Notes: generated from the letters alone by a model not told the origin. A DNA stretch of 64,000 nt from Lewinellaceae bacterium (GCA_016713985.1 JADJOD010000024.1:19812-83811), one strand, 5' to 3'. Shown: positions 7,812 to 17,165, counted from the first letter of the stretch. A program made the numbers and translations.

Positions 7812-9341
7812 CTATTTCCCCACCAGGAAAGTCCGCGTCACGGATTTGGTTCCCAACTGAAAATGAAGGTGATACGGCCCCGGAGGCCAGGCGCTGAGGG
7901 GCAACGACCAGTGGTGGCCGCCGGGCGGGATTTGTTCGGGCCAAAACCGGTGTACAACCTGGCCCAGCGTATTCACCACCACGCCCGACGAGGTGCCGGT
8001 ATGGGCCGCAGAAATGGCGATATTCAGTACGTCGCCTGCGGGATTGGGGAAAACGTCGACTCCGCCCGACCAGTCCGGCGGCGTAATGTCCGACACCGCT
8101 TCGGTCACGCTGAATCCGCGGTGATCCGTGGCGCCAAACTCGCCGCCCGTCAGAATGGGAACAGCCGGGTTGTTGACGCTGAAAAGTTTGTAGAAGCCGT
8201 TGCCATAGGCGCAGCAGATACCATCGCCATAAGCATCGACAAAAAGAATGGAATAACAACCCGTACCCGGCAGTTCCAGCATCTTGGTTATCAACACATT
8301 ATTGCCGTAAGCGCCTGGCCCCCCGTTGATGGTGCCGAACGTGCCGCCACCGTCGGGGCCCACGTTTTTGTTGCCGCCGGAGAAAAGTACCTCCCCCTGC
8401 TCGTTGTGCAGTTCCCAGTAAAGTTCGGCGCCGTAGTCGTCCGTTTTTATTTTCAGGATTACGAGTTCGTTCTGGAATTCACTCGCGGTGAAGAAGTTAT
8501 CGTTGTGTACGTTGTTCGAATAATCATCGTCGCCCTGCCCGCCATTGATGGAAACGATGGTGGTTTTTAAAATGCCTTCCATACACAGAGGCAGCGGATC
8601 GAAGGTCACGGTTGATTCGCCGTACAGCGGCAGGTAGCCGCTCCAGCTTTGCGTTTGCAATACGTTGTCGTTCCATTGCAGGGTAATCGCAGCGGAAGTA
8701 AGCGGGTTGGAACCCAGGTTAATGAGTGTAAATGAGGGCGTTACGGTGAGGGTATCGCAGACTTCGCGCAAATCCGTACCGGCATCGTGATAAAAAATAC
8801 CGGCGTTGTTGGCGCCCGATGCCACCGGGCAGTCAGAGGCTTTTTCCCAGAGTTGCTCCGCCGTCATCTGCCCGACCTGGAATACCTTCTTATTGGGGCA
8901 GATCATGTACAGGGTAGGGTAGTAGGTAGCCTGGAAACTATCAGCCAGGGCTGCATTGTCGAAAATGGGGTAAGTGACCCCTTCCACCCAATTTCCCGTT
9001 GAAAAATCATTGCAGCCGGACTGTCCGAACAGGCAGTTGAAGTTGGTTTCCGGGTCACCTTCAACAAACAAAACCTCGGCTTTGTTATCACCTTCCGGGC
9101 CGTGTTCCAGGTAAAAATCTTGCAGGGCGTGGCCATTGTGATAGGCCCAGCACGGCGGGCACCAGGTAGCGCTGATCTCCAGGATCACAACTTTGCCCTG
9201 GTCGAGCAAATCGTATAAATGCCACGTTTGGCCGTTGATATCCTGCGCCGTAAAATCCGGCGCAACAGCGCCCTGCGGCAATTGAGCCGACACACGGCAG
9301 GTCACGGCCAGCAGGAGGATCAACGCAGGGAGCTTGTTCAT
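7812..9341 (-). CDS. Secreted thioredoxin-fold protein with T9SS sorting domain
   Basis: The protein has about 509 residues. After a signal peptide (KLPALILLLAVTCRVSA) comes a TlpA/AhpC-like thioredoxin domain with the active site ISATWCPPCWAYHNG. A middle beta-rich region follows (TLTVTPSFTLINLGSNPLTS and LVILKIKTDDYGAELYWEL), with several Cys. The C-terminus is a type A T9SS sorting domain (VFPNPAGDVLNIAIS to TRTFLVGK). It is probably exported through the outer membrane and anchored or released. The start at 9341 opens the signal peptide; upstream in-frame codons do not encode a signal. It converges on the LytTR gene with four bases between stops. Confidence 0.85.
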   Translation of the reverse strand: MNKLPALILLLAVTCRVSAQLPQGAVAPDFTAQDINGQTWHLYDLLDQGKVVILEISATWCPPCWAYHNGHALQDFYLEHGPEGDNKAEVLFVEGDPETNFNCLFGQSGCNDFSTGNWVEGVTYPIFDNAALADSFQATYYPTLYMICPNKKVFQVGQMTAEQLWEKASDCPVASGANNAGIFYHDAGTDLREVCDTLTVTPSFTLINLGSNPLTSAAITLQWNDNVLQTQSWSGYLPLYGESTVTFDPLPLCMEGILKTTIVSINGGQGDDDYSNNVHNDNFFTASEFQNELVILKIKTDDYGAELYWELHNEQGEVLFSGGNKNVGPDGGGTFGTINGGPGAYGNNVLITKMLELPGTGCYSILFVDAYGDGICCAYGNGFYKLFSVNNPAVPILTGGEFGATDHRGFSVTEAVSDITPPDWSGGVDVFPNPAGDVLNIAISAAHTGTSSGVVVNTLGQVVHRFWPEQIPPGGHHWSLPLSAWPPGPYHLHFQLGTKSVTRTFLVGK

Positions 9342-9423
9342 GATCAAATGGCTAATATTATCTTTGGCGGCAAAAAGTTGATATTCTGAACAAAAATAGG
9401 GCGCCTGTTCGGGCAAAGTGGCT

Positions 9424-9431
9424 TACCTTTG
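9424..9431 (+). promoter_or_regulatory. Probable -7 promoter element of the T9SS cargo pair
   Basis: TACCTTTG matches the Bacteroidota -7 consensus TAnnTTTG exactly and lies 43 bases before the ATG at 9474. There is no clear TTG at the usual 18-21 base distance, so the -33 element would be weak. Confidence 0.4.
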
Positions 9432-9473
9432 TTTAAATTTTGCTAAACCTGCTAATCAGAGACATTTTTGCTT

Positions 9474-10163
9474 ATGAAAAACTTGTTTTTTACACTTTTG
9501 TTGACCCTTTTCGCCTGTGCTACCGCCTTCGCCCAGGGAACTGCAACCTTTAACGTATTTCCGGACACGGTTTTTGTCACCTGGCCCATGAATGTTACGG
9601 ATGTTGAAGCGGACAACCACATTCAAAATCTTACCAATGCCACCCGGAATATCAAGTGGGAACGCACGGTCATCAGCATCAGCCCCGATACCCTGAAAAC
9701 GCAGGTTTGTGACCCGAATGCTTGCTACGCTACCTGGATCGACACCAAAACATTTGCGATCAGCCCGGGCGCCACACAACCCATGATCGTACACTTTTTG
9801 AACAACAGCGGGCAGGCTGCCAATGCGATCGTGCAGTTGAAATATACCGATCTGGCCGACCCGAACAACCCGCAATATGCGTATTATGTGTTCGATGCCA
9901 GCCTGGTAGGCACTGACGACCAACTCCCGGCTGCCAACGTCCGCCTTTTCCCCAACCCGATGGTGGAATCTTTTACCCTTGAAAATGCGGAAGAAGTAAG
10001 CCGCGTGCATGTCTTCACCCTGGAAGGACGCCGGCTGGCGCTTCTGGAAGCTGCTGCCGACGGCAATTATTCCCTCGCCGGCCAGCCCGCAGGTTCTTAC
10101 CTGATTGCACTGGAAGGCAAAAATGGCAAAGTGTTCCAGGCCATTCAGGTGAAAAAGCAATAA
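9474..10163 (+). CDS. Secreted T9SS cargo protein, paralogue A
   Basis: The protein has about 229 residues: signal peptide (LFFTLLLTLFACATAFAQ), a domain of about 120 residues with the motifs NATRNIKWERTVISI, TQVCDPNACYA and PGATQPMIVHFLNN, and a type A T9SS sorting domain (VRLFPNPMVESFTLENAEEV to KVFQAIQVKKQ). The domain looks immunoglobulin-like, with a conserved Cys pair spaced CDPNAC. It is followed 23 bases later by a clear paralogue, so the pair is a tandem duplication in one operon. Function unknown; cell-surface or extracellular location is inferred from the sorting domain. Confidence 0.8.
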   Translation: MKNLFFTLLLTLFACATAFAQGTATFNVFPDTVFVTWPMNVTDVEADNHIQNLTNATRNIKWERTVISISPDTLKTQVCDPNACYATWIDTKTFAISPGATQPMIVHFLNNSGQAANAIVQLKYTDLADPNNPQYAYYVFDASLVGTDDQLPAANVRLFPNPMVESFTLENAEEVSRVHVFTLEGRRLALLEAAADGNYSLAGQPAGSYLIALEGKNGKVFQAIQVKKQ

Positions 10164-10186
10164 AAACAACCCGTTTCCCTTGCCTT

Positions 10187-10870
10187 ATGAAATACATCTT
10201 TCCGATTGTTTGGGTGATCCTGTTTGCCGGGATCACCCAAATCAAGGCTCAAAGCGCGTTTTATTTGAATCCGTCGCCGTCCAATGTCGACGCTCCGCAA
10301 ACGGTATCCGACACAGCCGCCGAAACCGTAATCGGCAACCTGACCAGCGACACCGTTTTTATCAAATGGGAACGTACGGTAATCAATATAACGCAGGGCT
10401 GCTGGACGCAGGTATGCGATCCGATCTATTGTTATAGCGCCATCGTAAGTACAAAAACCTTTTTTTTGAAAGCAGGTGAAACAAAACCTATGACCGTTCA
10501 TTTTATGAATGACGGCGAACAGTTTTGCTGCGCCCTGGTACACATCAAGTTGACTAACCAGGACAACCTGAATGATACTATTACGGGTATTTACCTGCTG
10601 AACGACAACTGCGCTGTGGGAACGGAAGACCTTGCCCGGGCCGACATCCGTTTTTTCCCCAACCCCGTGACAGAAAATTTTTCCATAGACAATGCCGAAA
10701 TGGTGAGCCGTATTCGGGTGTTTTCACTCGAAGGCCGCCAGGTAGCTGTGTTTGAGGCTTCGCAAAAAGGCTCGTATTCCCTGACCGGACAGTCCGCAGG
10801 CACGTATATCCTTGCTCTGGAGGACAAAAACGGGAAGATATTCCGGGCAATGGAGTTGAGGAAAAATTGA
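10187..10870 (+). CDS. Secreted T9SS cargo protein, paralogue B
   Basis: The protein has 227 residues with the same plan as the preceding gene: signal peptide (IFPIVWVILFAGITQIKAQ), the domain motifs TVFIKWERTVINI, TQVCDPIYCYS and AGETKPMTVHFMND, and a type A sorting domain (IRFFPNPVTENFSIDNAEMV to KIFRAMELRKN). The sorting domains of the two paralogues are more alike than their N-terminal domains. It probably shares the transcript of paralogue A. It has additional Cys residues (QFCCAL), which could form further disulphides. Function unknown. Confidence 0.8.
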   Translation: MKYIFPIVWVILFAGITQIKAQSAFYLNPSPSNVDAPQTVSDTAAETVIGNLTSDTVFIKWERTVINITQGCWTQVCDPIYCYSAIVSTKTFFLKAGETKPMTVHFMNDGEQFCCALVHIKLTNQDNLNDTITGIYLLNDNCAVGTEDLARADIRFFPNPVTENFSIDNAEMVSRIRVFSLEGRQVAVFEASQKGSYSLTGQSAGTYILALEDKNGKIFRAMELRKN

Positions 10871-10873
10871 AAT

Positions 10874-11281
10874 TTACGCCGGATACTCCACAAAATTGCG
10901 GGGTGTTTCGTACAGCCGCACGTGCAGATCGTATTGGTCCGGCAGCTGCTTCCGCAAAATATTCCAGATCACCACGCAGATATTTTCTGCGGTGGGATTG
11001 AGTTGCCGGAACTCCGGCGTGTCGAGGTTCAGGTTTTTGTGGTCGAAGCGGCGCTCCACTTCCCGTTCTATCAGACCGGCCAGCCAGCCCAGGTCGACGA
11101 CCATGCCGGTTTCGGGGTCAATCTCTCCCGTCACCTTTACCTCCAGTTCATAGTTGTGGCCGTGCCAGTTCGGATTGTTGCACAAGCCGAATACTTCCCG
11201 GTTTTTTTCATCCGGCCAGCCGGGATTGTGCAGGCGGTGTGCGGCATTAAAATGGGCGCGTCGGATAACGGCAACTTTCAT
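10874..11281 (-). CDS. queD: 6-carboxytetrahydropterin synthase (QueD family)
   Basis: The protein has about 135 residues. The zinc ligands are visible as His in FNAAHRLHN and the two His of NPNWHGHNYELEV, with the catalytic Cys in VFGLCNNPNW and the catalytic Glu/His region in PTAENICVVIW. QueD makes 6-carboxytetrahydropterin from dihydroneopterin triphosphate in queuosine synthesis. The start at 11281 gives the family's MKVAVIRRAHF beginning; the upstream ATG at 11344 adds 21 unconserved residues. No other queuosine gene lies beside it. Confidence 0.88.
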   Translation of the reverse strand: MKVAVIRRAHFNAAHRLHNPGWPDEKNREVFGLCNNPNWHGHNYELEVKVTGEIDPETGMVVDLGWLAGLIEREVERRFDHKNLNLDTPEFRQLNPTAENICVVIWNILRKQLPDQYDLHVRLYETPRNFVEYPA

Positions 11282-11385
11282 GGGCAGGCAATGTGAATGA
11301 AAAAACGATGCATAGTGCCGCAAAAACAAACCGGCATACCGCAAATACGAACGCGGGAGCTACCTAAACTGCGGAAAGGCGCGTT

Positions 11386-11414
11386 TTGTTTTCCGTGGAA
11401 GCGCCGTACCTTCG
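11386..11414 (+). promoter_or_regulatory. Probable promoter of holB
   Basis: A TTG at 11386-11388 and TACCTTCG at 11407-11414 are separated by 18 bases. The second element matches the Bacteroidota -7 consensus TAnnTTTG with one mismatch, and the holB ATG lies 14 bases downstream. Confidence 0.45.
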
Positions 11415-11427
11415 CGAACCAACACAC

Positions 11428-12528
11428 ATGCAACACATCATCGGTCACGACAGGACAAAATCATTGCTGCTGCAACTCGCCCAAACCGGGCGGGTGCCGC
11501 ATGCCCTGCTGTTCCTCGGCCCGACCGGCAGCGGCAACCTGGCCCTGGCCGTTGCGTTTGCGCAACTGTTGCAATGCGAACAAAAATCGCCGGAAGGTGC
11601 GTGCGGGATATGCCCGGCCTGCCGTAAAGCGGCACAATTCACCCATCCCGATATTCATTTTTCCTTTCCCACCATCGGCGCCAATGCCGTAAGTACGGAT
11701 TTTTTGAAAACGTGGCGGCTCGCGCTGGTTGAAAACCCGTACATGGACGCCAACACCTGGCTGCAACGCCTCGGTGCGGAAAACAAACAGGGCAATATCA
11801 CCAAAGACGAGTGTAACGCCATCATTAAAAAACTGAGCCTCAAGGCATTTGAAGGGCGTTTTAAAATTCTTGTCATGTGGCTTCCCGAATACCTCGGCAA
11901 AGAAGGCAACCGCCTGCTGAAACTCATCGAGGAGCCTCCCGAACAAACCATTTTCCTGCTGGTGGCCGAAAACCAGGACATGATCCTCAATACCATACTC
12001 AGCCGCTGCCAGCTGATCAAGACCGAATCGCTCTCGGACGACGACGTTGCGGAAGGATTGATGGAAAAAAGAGGCGTCGAAGCAAACCGCGCCCGCCAAA
12101 TCGCGTTTTTATCCGGTGGCGATTTTAATACGGCGCTGCAACTGGCTGATAATCCTGAAAACGACGACGCCCGGCTTCTGCTCGACTGGCTGCGCAAATG
12201 CTGGCGCGGCAATGGTGTGGAACTCGTGCAATGGACGGAATCGTTCGCCAAACTGGGCAGGGAAAACCAGAAGCAATTCCTTTATTACGGATTGCATTTT
12301 CTGCGCGAAATGATGACGTTTGTAGCCACCGGCAGCCCCAACCTGCGCCTGCGCCCCGAAGAAATACTGACCGCTCAAAACATGGCTAAAGTGCTTGATT
12401 TTGAAAAAATTACGCAACTTGCAGGCTTGTTTAACGACAACGTTTATTATATCGAACGGAATGCCAACCCTAAAATCCTGTTTCTGGACACATCCATCCG
12501 GATGAACCAGATTTTAAAAACCGTATAA
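11428..12528 (+). CDS. holB: DNA polymerase III clamp-loader delta' subunit
   Basis: The protein has about 366 residues with an AAA+ fold. The Walker A position reads GPTGSGNLALA, with Asn in place of the ATP-binding Lys, as expected for a delta' subunit that does not hydrolyse ATP. A zinc-binding knob (CEQKSPEGACGICPAC) follows, then the Walker B-like region FKILVMWLPEYLG and the SRC motif NTILSRCQ that supplies the arginine finger. The start at 11428 is chosen because the protein then begins MQHIIGHD as in relatives, and because a promoter lies just upstream. It acts with DnaX and HolA in loading the beta clamp. Confidence 0.88.
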   Translation: MQHIIGHDRTKSLLLQLAQTGRVPHALLFLGPTGSGNLALAVAFAQLLQCEQKSPEGACGICPACRKAAQFTHPDIHFSFPTIGANAVSTDFLKTWRLALVENPYMDANTWLQRLGAENKQGNITKDECNAIIKKLSLKAFEGRFKILVMWLPEYLGKEGNRLLKLIEEPPEQTIFLLVAENQDMILNTILSRCQLIKTESLSDDDVAEGLMEKRGVEANRARQIAFLSGGDFNTALQLADNPENDDARLLLDWLRKCWRGNGVELVQWTESFAKLGRENQKQFLYYGLHFLREMMTFVATGSPNLRLRPEEILTAQNMAKVLDFEKITQLAGLFNDNVYYIERNANPKILFLDTSIRMNQILKTV

Positions 12529-12610
12529 TTCAAATATAAACCAATGTTTTCCGGCCGGCAGAAGCAGACTTTTTGCCTTTCAAACCTCCCGGAAGGCTTA
12601 TTGTACCAAT

Positions 12611-14064
12611 ATGGGCTGCATAGGATGTTCTTGTTCAACCGGTAAAGACAACGCCTCCGGCTGCCGTTCCAACGGCGGTTGTGCAACGGGCGGCTGCAAC
12701 CGGCATAATACCTACGACTGGATTACGGCACTCGGTATCCGCGATTCACACCCCTTCGACGTCGTGGAAGTCAGTTTTAAAAACGGATCGCGCAAAGATT
12801 TTTTAAAAATCCCCAGTATACCCGCGCCACAACGGGCGATTGGGTAATCGTGGAATCCCATTCCGGCGGCTTCGATATCGGCAAAGTATCTCTCTCCGGC
12901 GAACTCGTGCGACTCCAGATGAAGCGCAAACGTGTCCGCCCCGACGCCCGCCTCGCACCCGTGGTGCGCAAAGCCCACGAACGCGATATCGAACGCCTCG
13001 ACGAAGTGCGCCGGCAGGAAAAAGAAGTGATGGTTCAGGCCCGCGTGATCGCCCGCACCCTCGACTTAGACATGAAAATCGGCGACGTGGAATTTCAGGG
13101 CGACGGCCGAAAATGCACTTTTTATTACACGGCAGACGGCCGCGTAGACTTTCGCGAGCTCATCCGCAGTTACGCCCGCGAATTCAAGGTAAAGATCGAA
13201 ATGCGCCAGATCGGCGCCCGCCAGGAATCGGCCCGCATCGGTGGCCTGGGCAATTGTGGCCGTGAATTATGCTGTTCCACCTGGCTGGCAGAATTTAAAA
13301 GCGTCAATACCGCCGCCGCCCGGTACCAGAATCTGGCGATCAATCAGACCAAACTTTCCGGCATGTGCGGCCGCCTGAAGTGTTGCCTCAACTACGAACT
13401 GGATACCTACATCGATGCGCTGGAAGACTTTCCGGACCGTGCCGAACGCCTGAAAACTTCGGCAGGGCTGGCTATTCTGGTAAAAACAGATGTGTTCAAA
13501 CGCCTCATGTACTATACCTACGCCGAAAACAGGGGCAAATTTTTTCCGCTGCACGTCGACCAGGTGTGGGAAGCCCTCGATATGATGAAACAGGGCAAGA
13601 TGCCCGGTAGTCTGGAAGATATTCAGGCGATGGCTCCGCCGCCGGTGGAAGTGGAAGAAGAAGAACCGGATTTTGAAAACGTGGAAAACGTGATCGAACT
13701 TCCCATCGAAAAACGAAAAAAGAAGAAAAAACGCAGTAAAAACCGCGACCGCTCGCAAACCGCCGCCGCCGCCGTTGAAAAAGCCGCCCAGGATGATTCC
13801 CGCCACTCGCGCCCGCCCGGCCGCCGCGACGATCGCAATCGCCGACCCGAATCACAGGCCGGCCGGCCCGACCGCCGGCCACCCCAGCAGGAACGAAGTG
13901 GTCCGCCGCCAAAAGCAAAAGATGCCAACAGGCCGGCCAATCCGCCCGCACCCAAACAAGACGGCAACGACGGCGACAAACCGGCGCCGCCGCAAGGAAA
14001 CAATAACCCGAACCGAAACCGGGACAAGCGCAATTTCAAGGGAAAAGGACCGAAGAAAGGATGA
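12611..14064 (+). CDS. ricT: PSP1-domain protein RicT/YaaT type (frame break)
   Basis: The N-terminus is rich in Cys (MGCIGCSCSTGK, GGCATGGCNRH), then NTYDWI, as in Bacteroidota RicT proteins. The PSP1 domain follows, with its signature Cys clusters (GGLGNCGRELCCSTWL and MCGRLKCCLNYELDTY). The C-terminal 130 residues are a basic, proline-rich, low-complexity tail. In Bacillus RicT is part of an Fe-S complex affecting RNA processing. The frame breaks in the T6A5 run 12799-12809; one more base joins the halves (KDF, then NPQYTRATTGDWVIVES) to about 484 residues. The second half alone would lack the Cys-rich start, so the break is read as a sequence error. Confidence 0.75.
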
Positions 14065-14074
14065 ACGTTGAACT

Positions 14075-14138
14075 AAGTACCCGGACAAAATCATGTCGCC
14101 AGTTTTATTTGTAACATTCTGAGAATGAAACATCCGGG
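14075..14138. repeat. Dispersed repeat, copy 1
   Basis: Two motifs here recur near 17.1 kb: AAGTACCCGGAC at 14075-14086, and at 14113-14138 a 26-base motif that begins AACATTCTGA, continues AATGAA and ends GGG. The second copy carries the same motifs in the opposite order with a few substitutions. Both copies lie in intergenic DNA, flanking the lpdA/thioredoxin gene pair. Confidence 0.45.
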
Positions 14139-14211
14139 GATTGTGTCGAAAGTCAGAGATACTTTATTTTGGATTTGAAACGGAAAATATTATTTTGAAT
14201 CGCGACCGAAC

Positions 14212-14246
14212 CAGACATTCCAGGTTTTCAAAACCTGGAATGTCTG
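14212..14246. repeat. Perfect 35-base palindrome
   Basis: Bases 14212-14228 and 14230-14246 are exact complements (17-bp arms starting CAGACATTCCAGG) around a single central base. It stands in the 272-base spacer between ricT and lpdA, 91 bases before the lpdA start. It could be a terminator stem, a protein-binding palindrome or a copy of a dispersed palindromic repeat. Confidence 0.8.
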
Positions 14247-14336
14247 CGCATCATCCGAATAAAATTTCTCCCAATTCGCGACAATGCGCAACTTAAAAAC
14301 TTTTGACACAGCCCCCTGCCACTTACACAATTAACA

Positions 14337-15743
14337 ATGAAATACGACGTCACCGTCATCGGCTCCGGCCCCGGAGGATATGTAGCCGCCATCCGCTGCG
14401 CCCAATTGGGCTTCAAAACCGCCATCATCGAACGCTATTCCGTATTGGGCGGCACCTGCCTCAATGTAGGGTGTATCCCTTCCAAAGCCCTGCTCGATTC
14501 TTCCGAACATTATCACAATGCCCATACCTCTTTTACAACCCACGGCATCGAACTTAAAGACCTGAAAATCAATCTTCCGCAAATGATCAGGCGGAAAAAT
14601 GAAGTGGTGCTCGATAATAACAAGGGTGTGGAGTTTCTCATGAAGAAAAACAAAATCGACGTGTACCAGGGGCACGGCTCTTTTATCACGGCCAAACGAA
14701 TCAAAATCACCGGCCCGAGTGGAATGATGGAAGAAATCGAAACCGACAAGGTGATCATAGCCACCGGTTCAAAACCCATCGTGCCGGCCAGTTTCAACTA
14801 CGACAAAAAACGGGTAATCACCAGCACGGAAGCCCTGAACATCGAAAAGGTGCCGGGAAGTATGGTCGTCATCGGCGGCGGTGTGATCGGGCTGGAACTC
14901 GGCAGCGTATATGCCCGCCTTGGTACGGAGGTGATCGTGGTTGAATTCCTCGACCGTATACTCGCGGGAATGGACGCCGATTGCAGTCGCGAACTGTCCA
15001 AAAGCTTGAAAAAACTCGGTATACAATTTCACTTGCGGCACGCCGTCACGGAAGTAAAAACCTCCAAAAACAAGGTAAAGGTAGTGGCTAAAAGCCGCGA
15101 CGACGAATCCAAATCACTTTCCTGGGAAGTCGACTATTGCCTCGTAGCCATCGGCCGGCGGCCCTACACCGACGGACTCGGGCTCGAAAACATCGGCATC
15201 ACCCCCGATGAAAAAGGCCGTATTCCCGTCGACGGTCACCTGCAAACGGCTGTTCCGGGTGTTTATGCCATCGGCGACGTTATCAAAGGCGCCATGCTGG
15301 CCCATAAAGCCGAAGAAGAAGGGGTTTTTGTCGCGGAAGTGATGGTCGGTCAGAAACCACATATTCACTACAACCTGATCCCGGGCGTGGTGTACACCTG
15401 GCCGGAAGTGGCGAGTGTCGGATATACGGAAGAACAACTGAAAGAATCGGGCGTGCCGTACAAACCCGGCAAATTCCCGTTCCGCGCCCTCGGGCGCGCC
15501 CGCGCAAGCATGGATATCGACGGCATGGTCAAAGTGCTGGCGCATAAAGACACCGACGAAATCCTCGGCGTACACATCGTTGGCGCCCGCGCAGCCGATA
15601 TGATCGCCGAAGCCGTGGCACTGATGGAGTTCCGCGCTTCCGCCGAAGACGCCGCCCGGATGAGCCACGCACACCCGACGTATACGGAAGCGTTCAGGGA
15701 GGCTTGCTTGGCAGCGACGGGCAACCGGGCGATACACGTTTAA
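14337..15743 (+). CDS. lpdA: Dihydrolipoyl dehydrogenase (E3)
   Basis: The protein has 468 residues, the usual length. It has an N-terminal FAD-binding motif (VTVIGSGPGGYVAAIRCAQ), the redox-active disulphide in GGTCLNVGCIPSKALL, an NAD-binding motif (VVIGGGVIGLELGSVYARLG), a second FAD motif (GVYAIGDVIKGAMLAHKAEE) and the C-terminal His-Glu pair in SHAHPTYTEAFREA. It reoxidises the lipoyl groups of pyruvate/2-oxoglutarate dehydrogenase and of the glycine cleavage H protein (gcvH is 6 kb away). It is alone in its orientation. Its stop overlaps that of the convergent thioredoxin lipoprotein gene by four bases. Confidence 0.95.
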   Translation: MKYDVTVIGSGPGGYVAAIRCAQLGFKTAIIERYSVLGGTCLNVGCIPSKALLDSSEHYHNAHTSFTTHGIELKDLKINLPQMIRRKNEVVLDNNKGVEFLMKKNKIDVYQGHGSFITAKRIKITGPSGMMEEIETDKVIIATGSKPIVPASFNYDKKRVITSTEALNIEKVPGSMVVIGGGVIGLELGSVYARLGTEVIVVEFLDRILAGMDADCSRELSKSLKKLGIQFHLRHAVTEVKTSKNKVKVVAKSRDDESKSLSWEVDYCLVAIGRRPYTDGLGLENIGITPDEKGRIPVDGHLQTAVPGVYAIGDVIKGAMLAHKAEEEGVFVAEVMVGQKPHIHYNLIPGVVYTWPEVASVGYTEEQLKESGVPYKPGKFPFRALGRARASMDIDGMVKVLAHKDTDEILGVHIVGARAADMIAEAVALMEFRASAEDAARMSHAHPTYTEAFREACLAATGNRAIHV

Positions 15744-16930
15744 TAATACCGTCCCATCATCGGATGTTCCACAATGGCGCGTTTTAAGGCCAGAAAGTCC
15801 ACCTCGCCCTGGTGTTGCCAGACGATCTTTCCCCCGGGCTCAACCAGCACCGTGTAGGGCAGGGCGCCGTTCCAGTTTTTATCCACGGCTTCGATCAGGG
15901 CATATTTGTCGTCTTTGGCAAACAGGTAGTTGGCCACCGCCGAGTGTTTTCCCTGCAAAAAGGTCAGCACTTTTTTCTCGCTGGCGGGTTTGTCGGCCGA
16001 AACGGAGACAAATTCAAAATCGCGCGCGCCGTACATCCGCTGCAATGTGATGAATTCGGGATATTCCAGGATGCAGGGTCCACACCAGGTCGCCCACACG
16101 TTCACTAAGCGCAGTTTACCGGAACCTTCGTTTTTTAACAATTTTTGCACACCCGCGACGTCGAGCATCGACAGACTAACTTCTTTGTCGCTCCATTCTT
16201 CGTCTACTTTGGCCCTTGAATCCGTTTTCCAGCCCCATTTGGTGGAGCAACCGAAGGTTTTGGTGACGGGTTCGGCGACGGTTTGCCCGTTCAGCACGGC
16301 GTCGATAGCCGCCCGCAAGTCTTCCGCGTTGGCCGTGCCGGGTTTTTCACTTTTATCTAATCTGCCCGTGTATTTTAACTTGCGCTCCGCGTCAAAAACA
16401 TACGCCTGCGGAGTGGCTGCGGGCCCGTATTGCAGGGAAGCCGATTCGGTATCGCCGTCGTACAAATACGGGAAACTGAACTTCCGGTAACCGGCCCGAA
16501 CCTTCATGGCTTCGTAATCGTCATTCAGATCCGAGTAGCCCAGTTCTTCATACAGGAGCCCCAGCGGACTGTTTGGCGAAATGGCCACCAATGCCACACC
16601 TTTGGCTTTGTAATCGTTTGATATTGAATTGATTCGCTCCTCGTATGCCTGAGCGGTGGGGCAGTGATTGCAGGTAAAAACGATGACTAAGGCTTTGGCG
16701 TCTTTAAAATCGGCGAGGCTGTAGAATTTTCCGTCGGTTCCGGGAAGCCGGAAGTCGGGGGCGGGGGCGCCCGGTTCGAGTGGTTTTACGTTCTGGTGGG
16801 GTATGAGTTTGGGCTCGGCGACGAAGGGTATTTTTTCGTCGATGCCACTTCCATTTTTAGGCGGTTCCGGGGATTGGCAAGCGACCAAAAAGCAGGATAG
16901 CAAGACCGGAATGCAGAGCGCGTTTTTCAT
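15740..16930 (-). CDS. Lipoprotein with tandem thioredoxin-like domains
   Basis: The protein has about 396 residues. A lipoprotein signal (ALCIPVLLSCFLVAC) is followed by two redoxin domains. The first (residues about 50-200) resembles peroxiredoxin-like proteins with CNHCP as the active-site region (VFTCNHCPTAQAYEERI). The second (about 270-390) is TlpA-like with WATWCGPCILEYPEF. A cis-Pro loop is seen in ALPYTVLVEPGG. It is probably anchored in the periplasm as a thiol oxidoreductase. The start at 16930 opens the signal peptide. The arrangement of two different redoxin domains in one lipoprotein is known in Bacteroidota. Confidence 0.85.
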   Translation of the reverse strand: MKNALCIPVLLSCFLVACQSPEPPKNGSGIDEKIPFVAEPKLIPHQNVKPLEPGAPAPDFRLPGTDGKFYSLADFKDAKALVIVFTCNHCPTAQAYEERINSISNDYKAKGVALVAISPNSPLGLLYEELGYSDLNDDYEAMKVRAGYRKFSFPYLYDGDTESASLQYGPAATPQAYVFDAERKLKYTGRLDKSEKPGTANAEDLRAAIDAVLNGQTVAEPVTKTFGCSTKWGWKTDSRAKVDEEWSDKEVSLSMLDVAGVQKLLKNEGSGKLRLVNVWATWCGPCILEYPEFITLQRMYGARDFEFVSVSADKPASEKKVLTFLQGKHSAVANYLFAKDDKYALIEAVDKNWNGALPYTVLVEPGGKIVWQHQGEVDFLALKRAIVEHPMMGRYY

Positions 16931-17063
16931 TGCTGTTGTTTCAGGAGGGGATGTTAAAACAGATCGTGAATTTGGCCGCAAATCGGGCTGCGACAAGGCT
17001 AATTTACCCGCAAAATAGGGGAATTAAGCAAGCGGGTAAAATTATGCTACTAATTTTCTTCGG

Positions 17064-17127
17064 AACATTCTGATAATGAATCATCTGGGCGGGAAAGATT
17101 TCCGTCCTGCTACGCAAGTACCCGGAC
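17064..17127. repeat. Dispersed repeat, copy 2
   Basis: The motifs of copy 1 (14075-14138) recur here at 17064-17089 (AACATTCTGA, AATGAA, GGG) and 17116-17127 (AAGTACCCGGAC), in swapped order. The intervening sequence is unrelated. The spacer between the thioredoxin lipoprotein and the glycosyltransferase holds nothing else that could be recognised. Confidence 0.45.
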
Positions 17128-17165
17128 CTAATTATTGGATAAAATCCACTTTGTCAACCCCGGCA

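Noticed and set aside
7863..8570. Long open frame opposite the T9SS thioredoxin gene (235 codons)
   Set aside because: It is antisense to a clearly coding gene, has no conserved motif, and similar long antisense frames occur opposite most GC-rich genes here.
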